In this document: piece by piece, positions 9,598-18,645 of the stretch
Position numbering within the stretch: position 1 is the first letter of the stretch
Layout of the letters: each line of letters opens with the position of its first letter
DNA from: Rhizobium sp. Q54
Lineage (GTDB): Bacteria; Pseudomonadota; Alphaproteobacteria; Rhizobiales; Beijerinckiaceae
Length of the DNA: 64,000 nucleotides
Assembly (NCBI GenBank): GCA_945878875.1
Contig: CAMCUC010000002.1
Location: 50,841 to 114,840 of the forward strand
Direction of reading: 5' to 3'
Made by a program: the position numbers and the translations under genes
The notes under the pieces: generated by a model
Seen by the model: the letters and a program-made list of their open reading frames with translations, nothing else
The model's database searches: none
Told to the model about the DNA's origin: nothing

Positions 9598-10814
9598 TTA
9601 TGTGCTCCGGCGCTGCTTTGCGCGGCTTCAAGGTGCTGGCATGTTTTGTCGAGGCGGGAAATCGCCTCCTCGATGTCGGAATCGTCGATGATCAGCGGCG
9701 GCAACAGCCGCACCACATTATCGCCGGCGGGTATGACAAGCATATGTTGCGCCCGCGCCGCGACCGCAAAATCACTGTTCACAACGTGCAGTCGCAAGCC
9801 CAGCAACAGCCCCTCGCCCCGCACCTGCTCGATGATTGAGGGATGCTTTTCCATCAGGTCATTGAGCTTCTGCTTCAGCTTGACGCCTGTCTTCTTTACA
9901 TGGTCGAGAAAGCCCGGCTCAAGGATCAGATCGAGAGCAGCCAGCCCCACGGCGGTCGCCAGCGGATTGCCGCCGTAAGTTGTGCCGTGCGAGCCGGCCA
10001 CCATGCCCTTGCCGGCCTCGCGCGTCGTCAAAAAAGCGCCCAGCGGAAAGCCGCCGCCGATGCCTTTGGCGACCGCCATAATGTCTGGCGTTACGCCAAC
10101 AAGCTCATGGGCGAACAGCTTGCCGGTGCGCCCCATGCCGCTTTGCACTTCGTCCAGCACCAGCAACAGGCCGTGCTTGTCGCACAAGGCGCGCAGGCCG
10201 GGCAAAAAGACAGGGCACGGCACGCGAATGCCGCCCTCGCCCTGGATCGGCTCAACCAATACGCCCGCCGTCTCCGGCCCGATGGCGGCTTCAACTGCGG
10301 CCAGATCGCCGAAGGGCACCTGATCGAACCCGTCCACCTTGGGGCCGAAGCCGTCTATATATTTGGGGTTGCCGCCCGCCGCGATGGTGGCCAGCGTGCG
10401 TCCGTGGAACGCGCCTTCAAACGTAATGAGGCGGAAGCGTTCGGGATGGCCGCTGGCGGCGTGGTATTTCCGGGCAGTCTTGATCGCGCCTTCCAGAGCC
10501 TCGGCGCCGGAATTGGTGAAGAAGACATAATCGGCGAAGGTCGCGCCCGTCAGCCGCTTTCCCAACGCCTCAGCCTGGGGAATGCGGAACAGGTTCGAGA
10601 CATGCCACAATTTGCCGCCCTGCTCGGCCAGAGCCGCAACCAGCGCAGGGTGCGAATGGCCCAAAGCGCAAACGGCGATGCCGGCGCCAAAATCGAGATA
10701 GCGCGACCCGTCTTCGGCCACCAGCCATGCGCCCTCGCCTCGTACGAACGCAACGTCAGCGCGAGCGTAAGTAGGAAGGAGGGCAGATTGCGTCAGGTTG
10801 GCTGGCTGTGACAT
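9594..10814 (-). CDS. argD: Acetylornithine/succinyldiaminopimelate aminotransferase
   Basis: A class III PLP aminotransferase that converts N-acetylglutamate semialdehyde to N-acetylornithine in arginine synthesis and often also acts in lysine synthesis. From MSQPANLTQ it has 406 residues. The [15 protein letters not shown] segment carries the PLP lysine and [14 protein letters not shown] the cofactor-binding aspartate. The open frame starts 20 codons earlier, but MSQP fits the family length. It is the first gene of argD-argF; a promoter and an attenuator-like hairpin lie just upstream. Confidence 0.94.
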   Translation of the reverse strand: MSQPANLTQSALLPTYARADVAFVRGEGAWLVAEDGSRYLDFGAGIAVCALGHSHPALVAALAEQGGKLWHVSNLFRIPQAEALGKRLTGATFADYVFFTNSGAEALEGAIKTARKYHAASGHPERFRLITFEGAFHGRTLATIAAGGNPKYIDGFGPKVDGFDQVPFGDLAAVEAAIGPETAGVLVEPIQGEGGIRVPCPVFLPGLRALCDKHGLLLVLDEVQSGMGRTGKLFAHELVGVTPDIMAVAKGIGGGFPLGAFLTTREAGKGMVAGSHGTTYGGNPLATAVGLAALDLILEPGFLDHVKKTGVKLKQKLNDLMEKHPSIIEQVRGEGLLLGLRLHVVNSDFAVAARAQHMLVIPAGDNVVRLLPPLIIDDSDIEEAISRLDKTCQHLEAAQSSAGAHK

Positions 10815-10871
10815 TGGATGGAGCCCGGTCTGGGATATCGCTGCGGAATTTGCCGTCTCGAAACGCTGAAC

Positions 10872-10903
10872 CAAAAATCAAACTGCCGCCACAAGGGCGG
10901 CAG
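10872..10903 (-). terminator. Terminator-like hairpin in the argD leader (possible attenuator)
   Basis: On the minus strand an 8-bp perfect stem (CTGCCGCC / GGCGGCAG, 10883-10903, 5-nt loop) is followed directly by TTTGATTTTT. It sits between the predicted promoter (10946-10974) and the argD ATG at 10814, so transcription of argD must pass it. This is the layout of a transcription attenuator. What would control read-through is not visible. Confidence 0.55.
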
Positions 10904-10945
10904 CAAGGCGAAGCACATCAAGAAGATCTCAAACTTAAGTTCTTA

Positions 10946-10974
10946 TTTTATGTTTTTCCCGGCGGCGGGTCAAA
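10946..10974 (-). promoter_or_regulatory. Predicted sigma-70 promoter of argDF
   Basis: On the minus strand TTGACC (10969-10974) and TAAAAT (10946-10951) are separated by exactly 17 nt. The match to the housekeeping consensus is 5 of 6 at each box. It points at argD, with a leader of roughly 125 nt. The rest of the 465-nt argD-gcrA gap shows no convincing gene. Confidence 0.55.
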
Positions 10975-11279
10975 TAAAGCCGCAATAGCGATTTAGGCAG
11001 CGCCTGAACCCTTGCGCAAACCACTTGTATGGCGGGCCTCTTCCGAACATACCGGTGGGTAAACGCGTAATGCTTGGGGAAAACGCAGTAAACGCATCCT
11101 TAAAGAGGCCCGCACGCCTTGCATGCGATTCAACAGGTAGTGTAATTTCTCACCTGTCCACTACAACATTATGTGTGCGGCGGACCTTCATATGAGAGTT
11201 TCCCTAGCGTTGAACGACGCCGGCGGGTCCGGCGCATCGTCGCGTCCGGATTCTTGCCACGGACCCCTGAGGAGGACTT

Positions 11280-11828
11280 ATGTCCTGGACCGATGAACGA
11301 GTTGACCTTCTGCGCAAGCTCTGGACCGATGGTCTGAGCGCGAGCCAGATCGCCGCTGAACTTTCCAACGGCATCACCCGCAACGCTGTCATCGGCAAGG
11401 TGCATCGCCTCGGCCTTTCAGGGCGGGTGAAGGCGAACGCGCCCGTGGTCGCCCGGCCCCGCGTACAACAGGCGGCGGCTGCCCCCCGCGCCGCCAAGCC
11501 GGCCCCGTCGCGCCCGATGACCGCCGTGCGCGGCAACACTGTGATGGTGATCGAGGCCCAGACGTTCGAGGCCGCCGCGCCTGCGCCGCGTCCGATGGAA
11601 GAGGTCGTCATTCCGATCTCCGAGCGCGTCACCATCATGGAATTGCGCGAGGCGATGTGCCGCTGGCCGCTGGGCGATCCCTCCCAGCCGGACTTTCGCT
11701 ATTGCGGCGCCCGCTCCGACGTCGGCGCCTCCTATTGCGCGCATCATTCGCGCATGGCCTACCAGCCAGCTCAGGACCGCCGCCGCGAACGCGAGCGCCG
11801 CGCCCAGCAGATGGCCCGTCAGGGCTGA
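11280..11828 (+). CDS. gcrA: Cell cycle regulator GcrA
   Basis: GcrA is an alphaproteobacterial sigma-70 cofactor that activates promoters carrying CcrM-methylated GANTC sites, including ctrA. The 182-residue protein opens with MSWTDERVDLLRKLW and the helix-turn-helix GITRNAVIGKVHRLGL at about residues 31-46, the DNA-binding hallmark. A proline/alanine-rich linker leads to the C-terminal sigma-binding part, with MCRWPLGDPS and CGARSDVGASYCAHHSRMAY. A strong GGAGGA site precedes the ATG. It is monocistronic, closed by a terminator at 11853. ctrA, its expected main target, is 46 kb away. Confidence 0.95.
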   Translation: MSWTDERVDLLRKLWTDGLSASQIAAELSNGITRNAVIGKVHRLGLSGRVKANAPVVARPRVQQAAAAPRAAKPAPSRPMTAVRGNTVMVIEAQTFEAAAPAPRPMEEVVIPISERVTIMELREAMCRWPLGDPSQPDFRYCGARSDVGASYCAHHSRMAYQPAQDRRRERERRAQQMARQG

Positions 11829-11852
11829 TCTGCATCAACCTCGATCAATCAT

Positions 11853-11880
11853 AAAGCGGGGCCTTCAGGCCCCGCTTTTG
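11853..11880. terminator. Bidirectional terminator between gcrA and the histidine kinase gene
   Basis: An 11-bp perfect stem (AAAGCGGGGCC / GGCCCCGCTTT) with a TTCA loop is followed by TTTGTTTTT on the plus strand. The stop codon of the convergent kinase gene (complement of 11865-11867) lies in the loop. Confidence 0.85.
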
Positions 11881-12929
11881 TTTTTCGGAATCCGCACCGC
11901 AAATTTGGTGCCCAGTCCCGGCTCGCTCTCGATCACGAGACGCCCGGAATGGCGCACCACGATATGCTTCACAATCGCCAAACCAAGGCCTGTGCCGCCT
12001 TTGGCGCGGCTGGATTTGGCGTCGGCGCGATAGAAGCGCTCGGTCAGGCGCGGCAGATGTTCGGGTTCAATGCCCGGCCCCTCGTCCTGCACGCTCAACT
12101 CAACATCGTGATCGCCCAACGCAAGGTCAATCGTCACATGCGCGGACCCGCCGGGCTTAGCGCCATATTTGATTGCGTTCTCAATCAGGTTTTCAACCAC
12201 GCGGATCAGCTCGTCCGGGTCGCCGACAACCCATGCGTTCTGCGGTGCGTTAATGGTGACGACAGCGCGTTCTTCCTGCGCCAGAGGCGACAATTCATCC
12301 ATTGCGCGGCGCAATATATCGGCCATGTCCACGCGGGCGCTGGGGCGCACATGCTGCGTCTGCTCGATGCGCGAGAGCGACAACAGATCGTCGATCAGGC
12401 GAGACATGCGTCGCGCCTGATCGGCCATGATCGGCAGAAATTGCGCATGGGCTGCCGGATCGTCGCGCGCGGGGCCCTGCAGGGTCTCGACAAAGCCCAG
12501 TAGCGAGGCAAGCGGCGTGCGCAATTCATGGCTGGCGTTGGCGATGAAATCGCTGCGCATCCGCTCCAGCCGGCGCGGCTCGCTCAAATCCAGAAACGAC
12601 AACACGATCACCAGCGCGCCCGACAGGTTTGCCGGGGCCACGCGCACGTCAAACAACAGCTCGTGGGGAAAGCGCTCGCTCCACGCGACTTGCTGCGCCT
12701 CGGCGCCGCCAGCCACGCAGGCGATGGCGTCAATCACGTCAGGCGCACGCAAGACCATGGCCAGCAGCACGTTTTCGCGCAAGGCTGGCATCAGCGCTTG
12801 CGCCTGCGAATTGGCGACGAGCACACGGGCTTGCGCGTCCAGCGCAATAACCGGCGCGTTCATGGCTTGCGCCATTACGGCAAAGGCGGCGCGCTCGGAA
12901 GGTTCAAGGGGACGCATGCCAGAGATCAT
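11865..12929 (-). CDS. PhoR-like sensor histidine kinase without membrane segments
   Basis: A 354-residue kinase. A PAS-like sensor region (about residues 20-115) is followed by HisKA with the phosphorylated His134 in NASHELRTPL. The HATPase domain has the N box VENLIENAIKYG, the G1 box DEGPGIEP and the G2 box GGTGLGLAIVKH. The catalytic half is closest to PhoR-type kinases, but there is no N-terminal membrane helix, so it is predicted soluble. Its ATG follows the puuD stop codon directly, so the two are surely cotranscribed. No pst or phoB genes are nearby. Signal and partner are unknown. Confidence 0.8.
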   Translation of the reverse strand: MISGMRPLEPSERAAFAVMAQAMNAPVIALDAQARVLVANSQAQALMPALRENVLLAMVLRAPDVIDAIACVAGGAEAQQVAWSERFPHELLFDVRVAPANLSGALVIVLSFLDLSEPRRLERMRSDFIANASHELRTPLASLLGFVETLQGPARDDPAAHAQFLPIMADQARRMSRLIDDLLSLSRIEQTQHVRPSARVDMADILRRAMDELSPLAQEERAVVTINAPQNAWVVGDPDELIRVVENLIENAIKYGAKPGGSAHVTIDLALGDHDVELSVQDEGPGIEPEHLPRLTERFYRADAKSSRAKGGTGLGLAIVKHIVVRHSGRLVIESEPGLGTKFAVRIPKNKSGA

Positions 12930-14174
12930 CTAGCGCGCCAGATCGGCGCGCTGGCGCTGGCTCTGGTTCTGGCCCCAATCACGGATTTGCGCGCGCTCCT
13001 CGTTTGTCATCTCGGTGAGATTGTTGGGGGGCATTGCGCGGGTGAGGCCAGATTGCAGGCGCACCTGTGCGCTCCAGCGCTGAATACGCTCGGGCGTATC
13101 AAGCAAGACGCCGTTGGGCGCTATCGCCAGACCCGGCCAGGCCGGATTGTCGCCATGACACATGGAGCAGCGCGAGACGATGATGTCGGTCACATGATCG
13201 GGCGCTTTGGCCAGCCCCGCGACCTGAACGGGAACGCGCTCGGCCAATCCCATCTTCTCGCGCATCACCGGGCTTGCGGGCAGGCTGGCGATGATCGCCA
13301 GAATGATGGCGAGCGCGGCGACGATCCACATCCACCAAGCATTGCCTTTGCCCAGATGGCGCAGGTTGTAGAAGTGGCGCACGAACGCGCCCGCCACCAG
13401 CACGAGAGCGATGATCGCCACCGCATAGGGGCCGGACCAGACCAGCGGATAATGGCCGGAAATCATCAGGAACACGACGGGGAGCGTCAGGTAATTGTTA
13501 TGCGTCGAGCGGATTTTGCCGATCTTGCCGTAGCGCGGATCGGGCTCCTCTCCCTTCATCAACGAGGCGATGACTTTGGACTGGTTGGGGATGATGATGA
13601 GGAACACGTTCCCGGTCATGATTGTGGCCATCAGCGCACCGGTGTGCACGAAGGCGCCGCGCGCCGAGAACACATGCTGGAACAGCCACGCCATGCCCAC
13701 GATAAAGGCAAAGCCCACAGCCGCCAGCGCCACCGGCTTTTCGCCAAGCTTCGAGCGGCAGAGCAGATCGTAGACGATCCAGCCAACCGCCAGTCCGCCA
13801 AGGCCGATGGCGATGGCGACCGGGGTTGAGATGGCGCGCACGGCCGGATCAATCAGGTAGACGTCGGCCGAGACGTAATAAATCCACACCAGCAGGAAGA
13901 AGCCCGACAGCCACGTCGTATAGCTCTCCCATTTGTGCCAGATCAGCTCACTGGGCAGCGCGGCGGGGGCCACGAGATATTTGCGCACATGATAGAAGCC
14001 GCCGCCGTGCACCTCCCACGCCTCGCCGCCCTTGCCGGCGGGCATGTCGGGGGCGGGCTTCAACGCCGCGTCCACGTGCATGAAATAAAACGAGGAGCCG
14101 ATCCAGGCCATCGCCGTGACGATGTGCAGCCAGCGCAGCAGCAGCCCAACCCATTCCGTCGCAACGCCGTCCAT
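12930..14174 (-). CDS. puuD: Membrane urate hydroxylase PuuD with C-terminal cytochrome c domain
   Basis: PuuD oxidises urate to 5-hydroxyisourate, passing electrons to the respiratory chain instead of oxygen. The 414-residue protein opens with WVGLLLRWLHIVTAMAWIG and has about eight hydrophobic helices. The C-terminal periplasmic cytochrome c domain carries the haem motif CSMCH. No other purine catabolism genes flank it. A PhoR-like kinase gene follows without a gap. Divergent from it is the atypical regulator at 14409. Confidence 0.88.
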   Translation of the reverse strand: MDGVATEWVGLLLRWLHIVTAMAWIGSSFYFMHVDAALKPAPDMPAGKGGEAWEVHGGGFYHVRKYLVAPAALPSELIWHKWESYTTWLSGFFLLVWIYYVSADVYLIDPAVRAISTPVAIAIGLGGLAVGWIVYDLLCRSKLGEKPVALAAVGFAFIVGMAWLFQHVFSARGAFVHTGALMATIMTGNVFLIIIPNQSKVIASLMKGEEPDPRYGKIGKIRSTHNNYLTLPVVFLMISGHYPLVWSGPYAVAIIALVLVAGAFVRHFYNLRHLGKGNAWWMWIVAALAIILAIIASLPASPVMREKMGLAERVPVQVAGLAKAPDHVTDIIVSRCSMCHGDNPAWPGLAIAPNGVLLDTPERIQRWSAQVRLQSGLTRAMPPNNLTEMTNEERAQIRDWGQNQSQRQRADLAR

Positions 14175-14408
14175 CAGAACCCCCGTGGGAACGTGGTCCA
14201 GATGGACCCTCGATCAAGTGATTTGAACAAGTGACTCGCAGTCTAGCGCAAAGCAAGCGCGACGATCACGCGCAATTCTGCCTAAATTTTAATCATAATT
14301 TTCTGCGTTACTCCGCTAGACGGGCCAATGCCACGCTCTATACCGGTAATACCATTATTTTTGTAAGCAATGCTCACAAACATCTTCGCAGAAAGTAACG
14401 AACAGCCC

Positions 14409-15227
14409 ATGATGCCGATGGCCCATGTATTGATCGCCGCTTCCGACGCAGAAGGCAGGGCTGACGTGGCGAGGCGCCTGCAAAACCGGGGATTCACGAC
14501 GACGGAAGCTGGCAATGTCACGTCCGCCCTTAACTGCGCCTACCGCAACCCGCCTGACTGCATTTTCACCTGCATCGATTTGCAGGACGGGGACTGCTTC
14601 CCACTGCTGCGCGCGTTCGCAAACGACCGCCCCGTCGTCGCGGGCGGATTTGAGATGAAGCCGGAGCGGATATTGACGGCTTTCCACCTCGGCGCCGACG
14701 ATGTTTTGTCGCTGCCGATGGACGCGCAGGAAATGGCGTTGCGTCTGCGCAAGGCGATCAATCGTTTCCAACGGCGCGGAGCGCACCACGTCTCCTTTGG
14801 CGGCCTGCGGCTCGACCCCAACGCCCGCGCCGTGGTCAATGAACGCCAGATGCGGGCGCTTTTGACGCAGTCCGAATATGACGCACTGCGGCTGCTTCTG
14901 AGCCATGGCGGTCAGGCGCTCACCCGCGCCCAAATCTACGAGGCGGCGGTTGGCGGGCAGATGGACGAGGAAAGCCGCGCCGTGGACATGCTGGTCAGCA
15001 AATTACGCAGCAAGCTGCGTCTGCTGAACCGCGAAATTGAAACGAGTCCCCGCATCTCCGCCGTCCGCGGCTCAGGCTATTGCATGGCTCCTGGTAAGGG
15101 GGGGGGTAAGCTCCAAACCAGGGGACAGGGCTGCATAGGCTCGTGCGGGGCTGCGCAGCCTCTGCTAATCTGGCTCCATGTTGACGCAGCCAGACGACAA
15201 GCGCCCAGCGCCCAAACCACGCACTAG
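14409..15227 (+). CDS. Atypical OmpR-family response regulator with degenerate receiver
   Basis: The N-terminal receiver fold lacks the phosphorylation site. Where the acceptor Asp belongs there is Cys ([10 protein letters not shown]), the paired acidic residues of strand 1 are reduced to ASD, and the conserved Lys of strand 5 is Leu (LSLPMD). The C-terminal winged helix is complete ([12 protein letters not shown] to AVRGSGYC). It probably binds DNA without phosphorylation. The frame can start at 14370, 14409 or 14418; VLIAAS begins strand 1, so a later start fits best. A run of nine G at 15098-15106 sits at the end of the DNA-binding domain. In the present frame the protein has a 40-residue tail that overlaps mutS by 50 nt; one extra G would stop it at once. 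Confidence 0.75.
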   Translation: MMPMAHVLIAASDAEGRADVARRLQNRGFTTTEAGNVTSALNCAYRNPPDCIFTCIDLQDGDCFPLLRAFANDRPVVAGGFEMKPERILTAFHLGADDVLSLPMDAQEMALRLRKAINRFQRRGAHHVSFGGLRLDPNARAVVNERQMRALLTQSEYDALRLLLSHGGQALTRAQIYEAAVGGQMDEESRAVDMLVSKLRSKLRLLNREIETSPRISAVRGSGYCMAPGKGGGKLQTRGQGCIGSCGAAQPLLIWLHVDAARRQAPSAQTTH

Positions 15228-17910
15228 CGAAGGCGCGGACCCTGCTCGCGTGACGCCGATGATGGCGCAATATGTGGAGATCAAGGCGGTCAATCCCGAT
15301 TGCCTGCTGTTCTACCGCATGGGCGATTTCTACGAATTGTTTTTCGACGACGCCGAAATCGCCAGCCGGGCTCTGGGCATCGTGCTCACCAAACGGGGCA
15401 AGCATCAGGGCGCCGACATCCCCATGTGCGGCGTGCCGATCGATCGGGCCGACGATTATCTGCAACGCCTGATCGGGCTTGGCCACCGCGTCGCCGTTTG
15501 CGAGCAGACCGAAGATCCCGCCGAGGCGCGCAAGCGCGGCGCAAAATCGGTCGTGCGGCGCGAAGTCGTACGGCTTGTCACACCCGGCACCATCACCGAA
15601 GAGCGCCTGCTGGAGCCCGGTCGCGCCAACATATTGCTGGCGCTGGCCCGCACGCCCGCCAGCGACGAGGCGTTTTTATACGGCCTGGCCGCGCTCGACA
15701 TCTCCACCGGCGCTTTCATGGTGTGCGAGACCAACGAGGCCGGGCTGGCCGCCGAGATCGCGCGCATCGAGCCGTCCGAAATCGTGGCGCCTGATTCCTT
15801 CGATGAGACGAAAGCCCTGCGCCGCCTGCTCGATGAAAGCCGCGCGCCCTACACGTTCACAGCGCGCGCGGGCTCGGACGTGACCTCAGAGCGCCGCTTG
15901 ATGGATTTTTACGGCGTGCGCACGCTCGACGGCTTTGGCGCCTTGACCCGCGCCGAGATCGCCGCAGCAGCAGCCGCCATCGCCTATGTCGAGCGCACGC
16001 AATTGAACGCGCGCCCGCCGCTTGGCCTGCCGATGCGCCTGAGCCGCGGCGCCACAATGGAGATTGACGCCGCCACCCGCGCCAATCTCGAACTCACCCG
16101 CACAATGGCGGGCGCGCGCGAAGGCTCGCTGCTGGCCTGCGTAGATCTCACCGTGACGCCGGCGGGCGGGCGCCTGCTGGCCGAGCGCATCGGCGCCCCG
16201 CTCACCGATGTCTCGCGCATTACAGCGCGCCTTGACGCCGTGCAGCATTTTGTCGAGGCGCCAGCCCTGCGCGCCGACGTTCGCGCCAGCCTGAAGAGCG
16301 CGCCCGACATGGCGCGCGCGCTCTCACGATTAACGCTGGGGCGCGGCGGCCCGCGCGATCTGGCCGCCCTGCGCGACGGCCTGATCGCCTGCCGCGCAAC
16401 GGCGCAGCGATTGCGGGCAGAAGCGGACGCGCCGCAAGATCTGGCTGGCGCGCTAGCGTTTCTCGACGCGCTCGATCCCGATTTGCACACGCGCATGAGC
16501 GCGGCGCTGGCGCAGGAACTGCCGCTCAACAAACGCGACGGCGGCTTTGTGCGCGCAGATTATCTGCCAGAACTGGACGAGGCCCGCGCCTTGCGCGACG
16601 CAAGCCGGCGCGTCATCGCCTCCCTGCAAGCCGATTATTGCGAGGCCGCGCAAACAAAACAGATCAAGATCAAACATAATAATTTTCTCGGCTATTACAT
16701 CGAGACCAATCAGGCCAATGGCGAGCGCCTGTTGTCGCCGCCCTTCAATGCGCAATTCATCCATCGCCAGACCATGGCCGACGCGATGCGCTTCTCCACC
16801 ACGCAGCTTGTGGAGCTGGAGACGAAAATAGCCTCCGCCGCCGACCGCGCGCTGGCGATGGAAATGGGCGTGTTCGACGAACTTTGCGCGCTGGCGCAAG
16901 CACAAGCTGAAACCATCAAGACCGCCGCCGCCGCTCTGGCCGCGATTGACGCGGCAAGCGCGCTGGCCGAACTTGCCGTGCAGCGCGACTGGGCCCGGCC
17001 GATCGTTGACGACAGCCTCGCCTTCAACATTGAAGGCGGGCGCCATCCCGTGGTGGAAGCCGCGTTGAAGCGCTCAGGGGATGGCTTTGTCGCCAATGAT
17101 TGCGATCTGTCTGGCGTGGAATCTGGCGCGCTGGCCATCGTCACCGGCCCAAATATGGCTGGTAAATCGACGTTTCTCCGCCAGAACGCGTTGATTGCGG
17201 CGCTGGCGCAAGCTGGCTCTTTCACGCCCGCCCGCCGCGCCCATATCGGCGTGGTGGACAGATTGTTCTCGCGCGTTGGCGCCGCCGACGATCTGGCGCG
17301 CGGGCGCTCCACCTTCATGGTGGAAATGGTGGAGACGGCGGCGATCCTCAATCAGGCCGGGCCTCGCTCGCTGGTGATCCTGGACGAGATCGGGCGCGGC
17401 ACCGCCACCTTCGATGGTCTGTCCATCGCCTGGGCCGCCGTGGAACGCCTGCACGAGCACAATCGTTCCCGCACGCTCTTCGCCACGCATTTTCACGAAC
17501 TCACGCACCTGACCGCAAAGCTGCCGCGCCTCATTAACCTCACCATGCGCGTGACCGACTGGAACGGCGACGTGGTGTTTCTGCACGAGGTGGCGCGCGG
17601 CGCCGCCGACCGCTCCTATGGCATTCAGGTCGCGCGCCTTGCGGGCCTGCCGATCGCGGTAGTTGAGCGCGCGCAAATCATTCTGGCGAAACTGGAGGCG
17701 GGCGATACACGCCAGCCTGTGGGCTCGCTCATCAACGATCTGCCGCTGTTTGCCGCTGCGCAGGCGCCCGCGCCAAAGCCCGCAGCGCGCGACGAATTGG
17801 GCGATGCGCTGGCCGCGATCAATCCCGACGAGCTGACCCCGCGCGCCGCTCTGGATGCGCTCTACGCCCTGAAGCGATTGACGCAGGCGAAAGCAATTGG
17901 GAAACCTTAA
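15178..17910 (+). CDS. mutS: DNA mismatch repair protein MutS
   Basis: MutS recognises base mismatches and starts repair with MutL. The 910-residue protein has the mismatch-reading FxE motif in [11 protein letters not shown] near residue 47. The connector and lever domains follow. The ATPase has Walker [10 protein letters not shown] near residue 657 and Walker [10 protein letters not shown] near residue 735, then the helix-turn-helix [11 protein letters not shown]. The start at 15178 overlaps the upstream regulator's tail by 50 nt, which itself suggests that the tail is unusual. Confidence 0.97.
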   Translation: MLTQPDDKRPAPKPRTSEGADPARVTPMMAQYVEIKAVNPDCLLFYRMGDFYELFFDDAEIASRALGIVLTKRGKHQGADIPMCGVPIDRADDYLQRLIGLGHRVAVCEQTEDPAEARKRGAKSVVRREVVRLVTPGTITEERLLEPGRANILLALARTPASDEAFLYGLAALDISTGAFMVCETNEAGLAAEIARIEPSEIVAPDSFDETKALRRLLDESRAPYTFTARAGSDVTSERRLMDFYGVRTLDGFGALTRAEIAAAAAAIAYVERTQLNARPPLGLPMRLSRGATMEIDAATRANLELTRTMAGAREGSLLACVDLTVTPAGGRLLAERIGAPLTDVSRITARLDAVQHFVEAPALRADVRASLKSAPDMARALSRLTLGRGGPRDLAALRDGLIACRATAQRLRAEADAPQDLAGALAFLDALDPDLHTRMSAALAQELPLNKRDGGFVRADYLPELDEARALRDASRRVIASLQADYCEAAQTKQIKIKHNNFLGYYIETNQANGERLLSPPFNAQFIHRQTMADAMRFSTTQLVELETKIASAADRALAMEMGVFDELCALAQAQAETIKTAAAALAAIDAASALAELAVQRDWARPIVDDSLAFNIEGGRHPVVEAALKRSGDGFVANDCDLSGVESGALAIVTGPNMAGKSTFLRQNALIAALAQAGSFTPARRAHIGVVDRLFSRVGAADDLARGRSTFMVEMVETAAILNQAGPRSLVILDEIGRGTATFDGLSIAWAAVERLHEHNRSRTLFATHFHELTHLTAKLPRLINLTMRVTDWNGDVVFLHEVARGAADRSYGIQVARLAGLPIAVVERAQIILAKLEAGDTRQPVGSLINDLPLFAAAQAPAPKPAARDELGDALAAINPDELTPRAALDALYALKRLTQAKAIGKP

Positions 17911-18007
17911 CGACATTATCGGCCCCGTTCGCACGCCGCGTTAAGGCTGCGGAAGGGCGGCTACGCTCATGATGCGTTCATATTTAGCCAAGCGTGGAAG
18001 AACGCCC

Positions 18008-18556
18008 ATGAACGGATCGACGAAACTGCTTGCCGCCACCGGCGCCCTCGCGCTTGTAGCCAGCTTCACGGCCTCCAAACTGGACGCCGCCAAACAGGCT
18101 GATCCGACCGTGCGCGCCGATGAAAACAAGCGCGCTGCAGCGCTCACGCAGCCCCCGCGCGCGCCCCCGCCCGGTCGCGCCTCGGGCGGGCGGGTCGAGA
18201 TTGCAGCCGACAGCCTCGGCCAGTTCAGCGCACAGGTTGAGATCGATGGCCGGCGGATGAAAATGCTTGTCGACACAGGCGCAACTTTCATTTCGCTGAG
18301 CCACGAAGACGCAAACGCCATCGGCGTGCGCCTCCCCCAATCGGCATATAATATGCCCCTGCACACGGCCAATGGCGAATTGCGCGCGGCCAAAACCACC
18401 TTGCGCAACGTCCGCGTCAACGGCATTACCGCTTACGACGTACAGGCCATCGTATTGCCGCGCGGCGCCTCCAGCGTCAGCCTGCTGGGCATGAGTTTTC
18501 TGAGCAAGCTGGGGGGCTTTGAAGTCGCCCGGGGCAATCTCATCCTGAAGCCGTAG
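18008..18556 (+). CDS. Retropepsin-like clan AA aspartic protease (TIGR02281 type)
   Basis: A 182-residue protein with an N-terminal hydrophobic segment (residues 4-22, signal anchor), a proline-rich linker and a single-domain aspartic protease fold. The catalytic triplet is Asp89-Thr90-Gly91 in VDTGATFISLS, and the flap-side motif is SLLGMSFLSKL. The family works as a periplasmic homodimer; substrates are unknown. The start at 18008 is chosen over the upstream in-frame ATG at 17969 because GGAAG lies 8 nt before it. Confidence 0.82.
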   Translation: MNGSTKLLAATGALALVASFTASKLDAAKQADPTVRADENKRAAALTQPPRAPPPGRASGGRVEIAADSLGQFSAQVEIDGRRMKMLVDTGATFISLSHEDANAIGVRLPQSAYNMPLHTANGELRAAKTTLRNVRVNGITAYDVQAIVLPRGASSVSLLGMSFLSKLGGFEVARGNLILKP

Positions 18557-18645
18557 GCGCCGCCCTTATTTCGCCGCGCTTGCGCTCCAGAGACACAAGC
18601 GCGAAATCGTACTATTATAAAAGCCCCTTCAAACCGAGGCCGCCC

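Noticed and set aside
9843..10811. 322-codon plus-strand frame
   Set aside because: Antisense to argD, which has full family motifs.
10800..10920. Arginine-type leader peptide in the argD leader
   Set aside because: A short ATG frame overlaps the hairpin but has no ribosome site and no arginine run, so peptide-based attenuation is not supported.
12528..13829. 433-codon plus-strand frame
   Set aside because: Lies opposite the kinase and puuD genes. His/Gln/Arg-rich composition without domains is typical of GC-rich antisense shadow frames.
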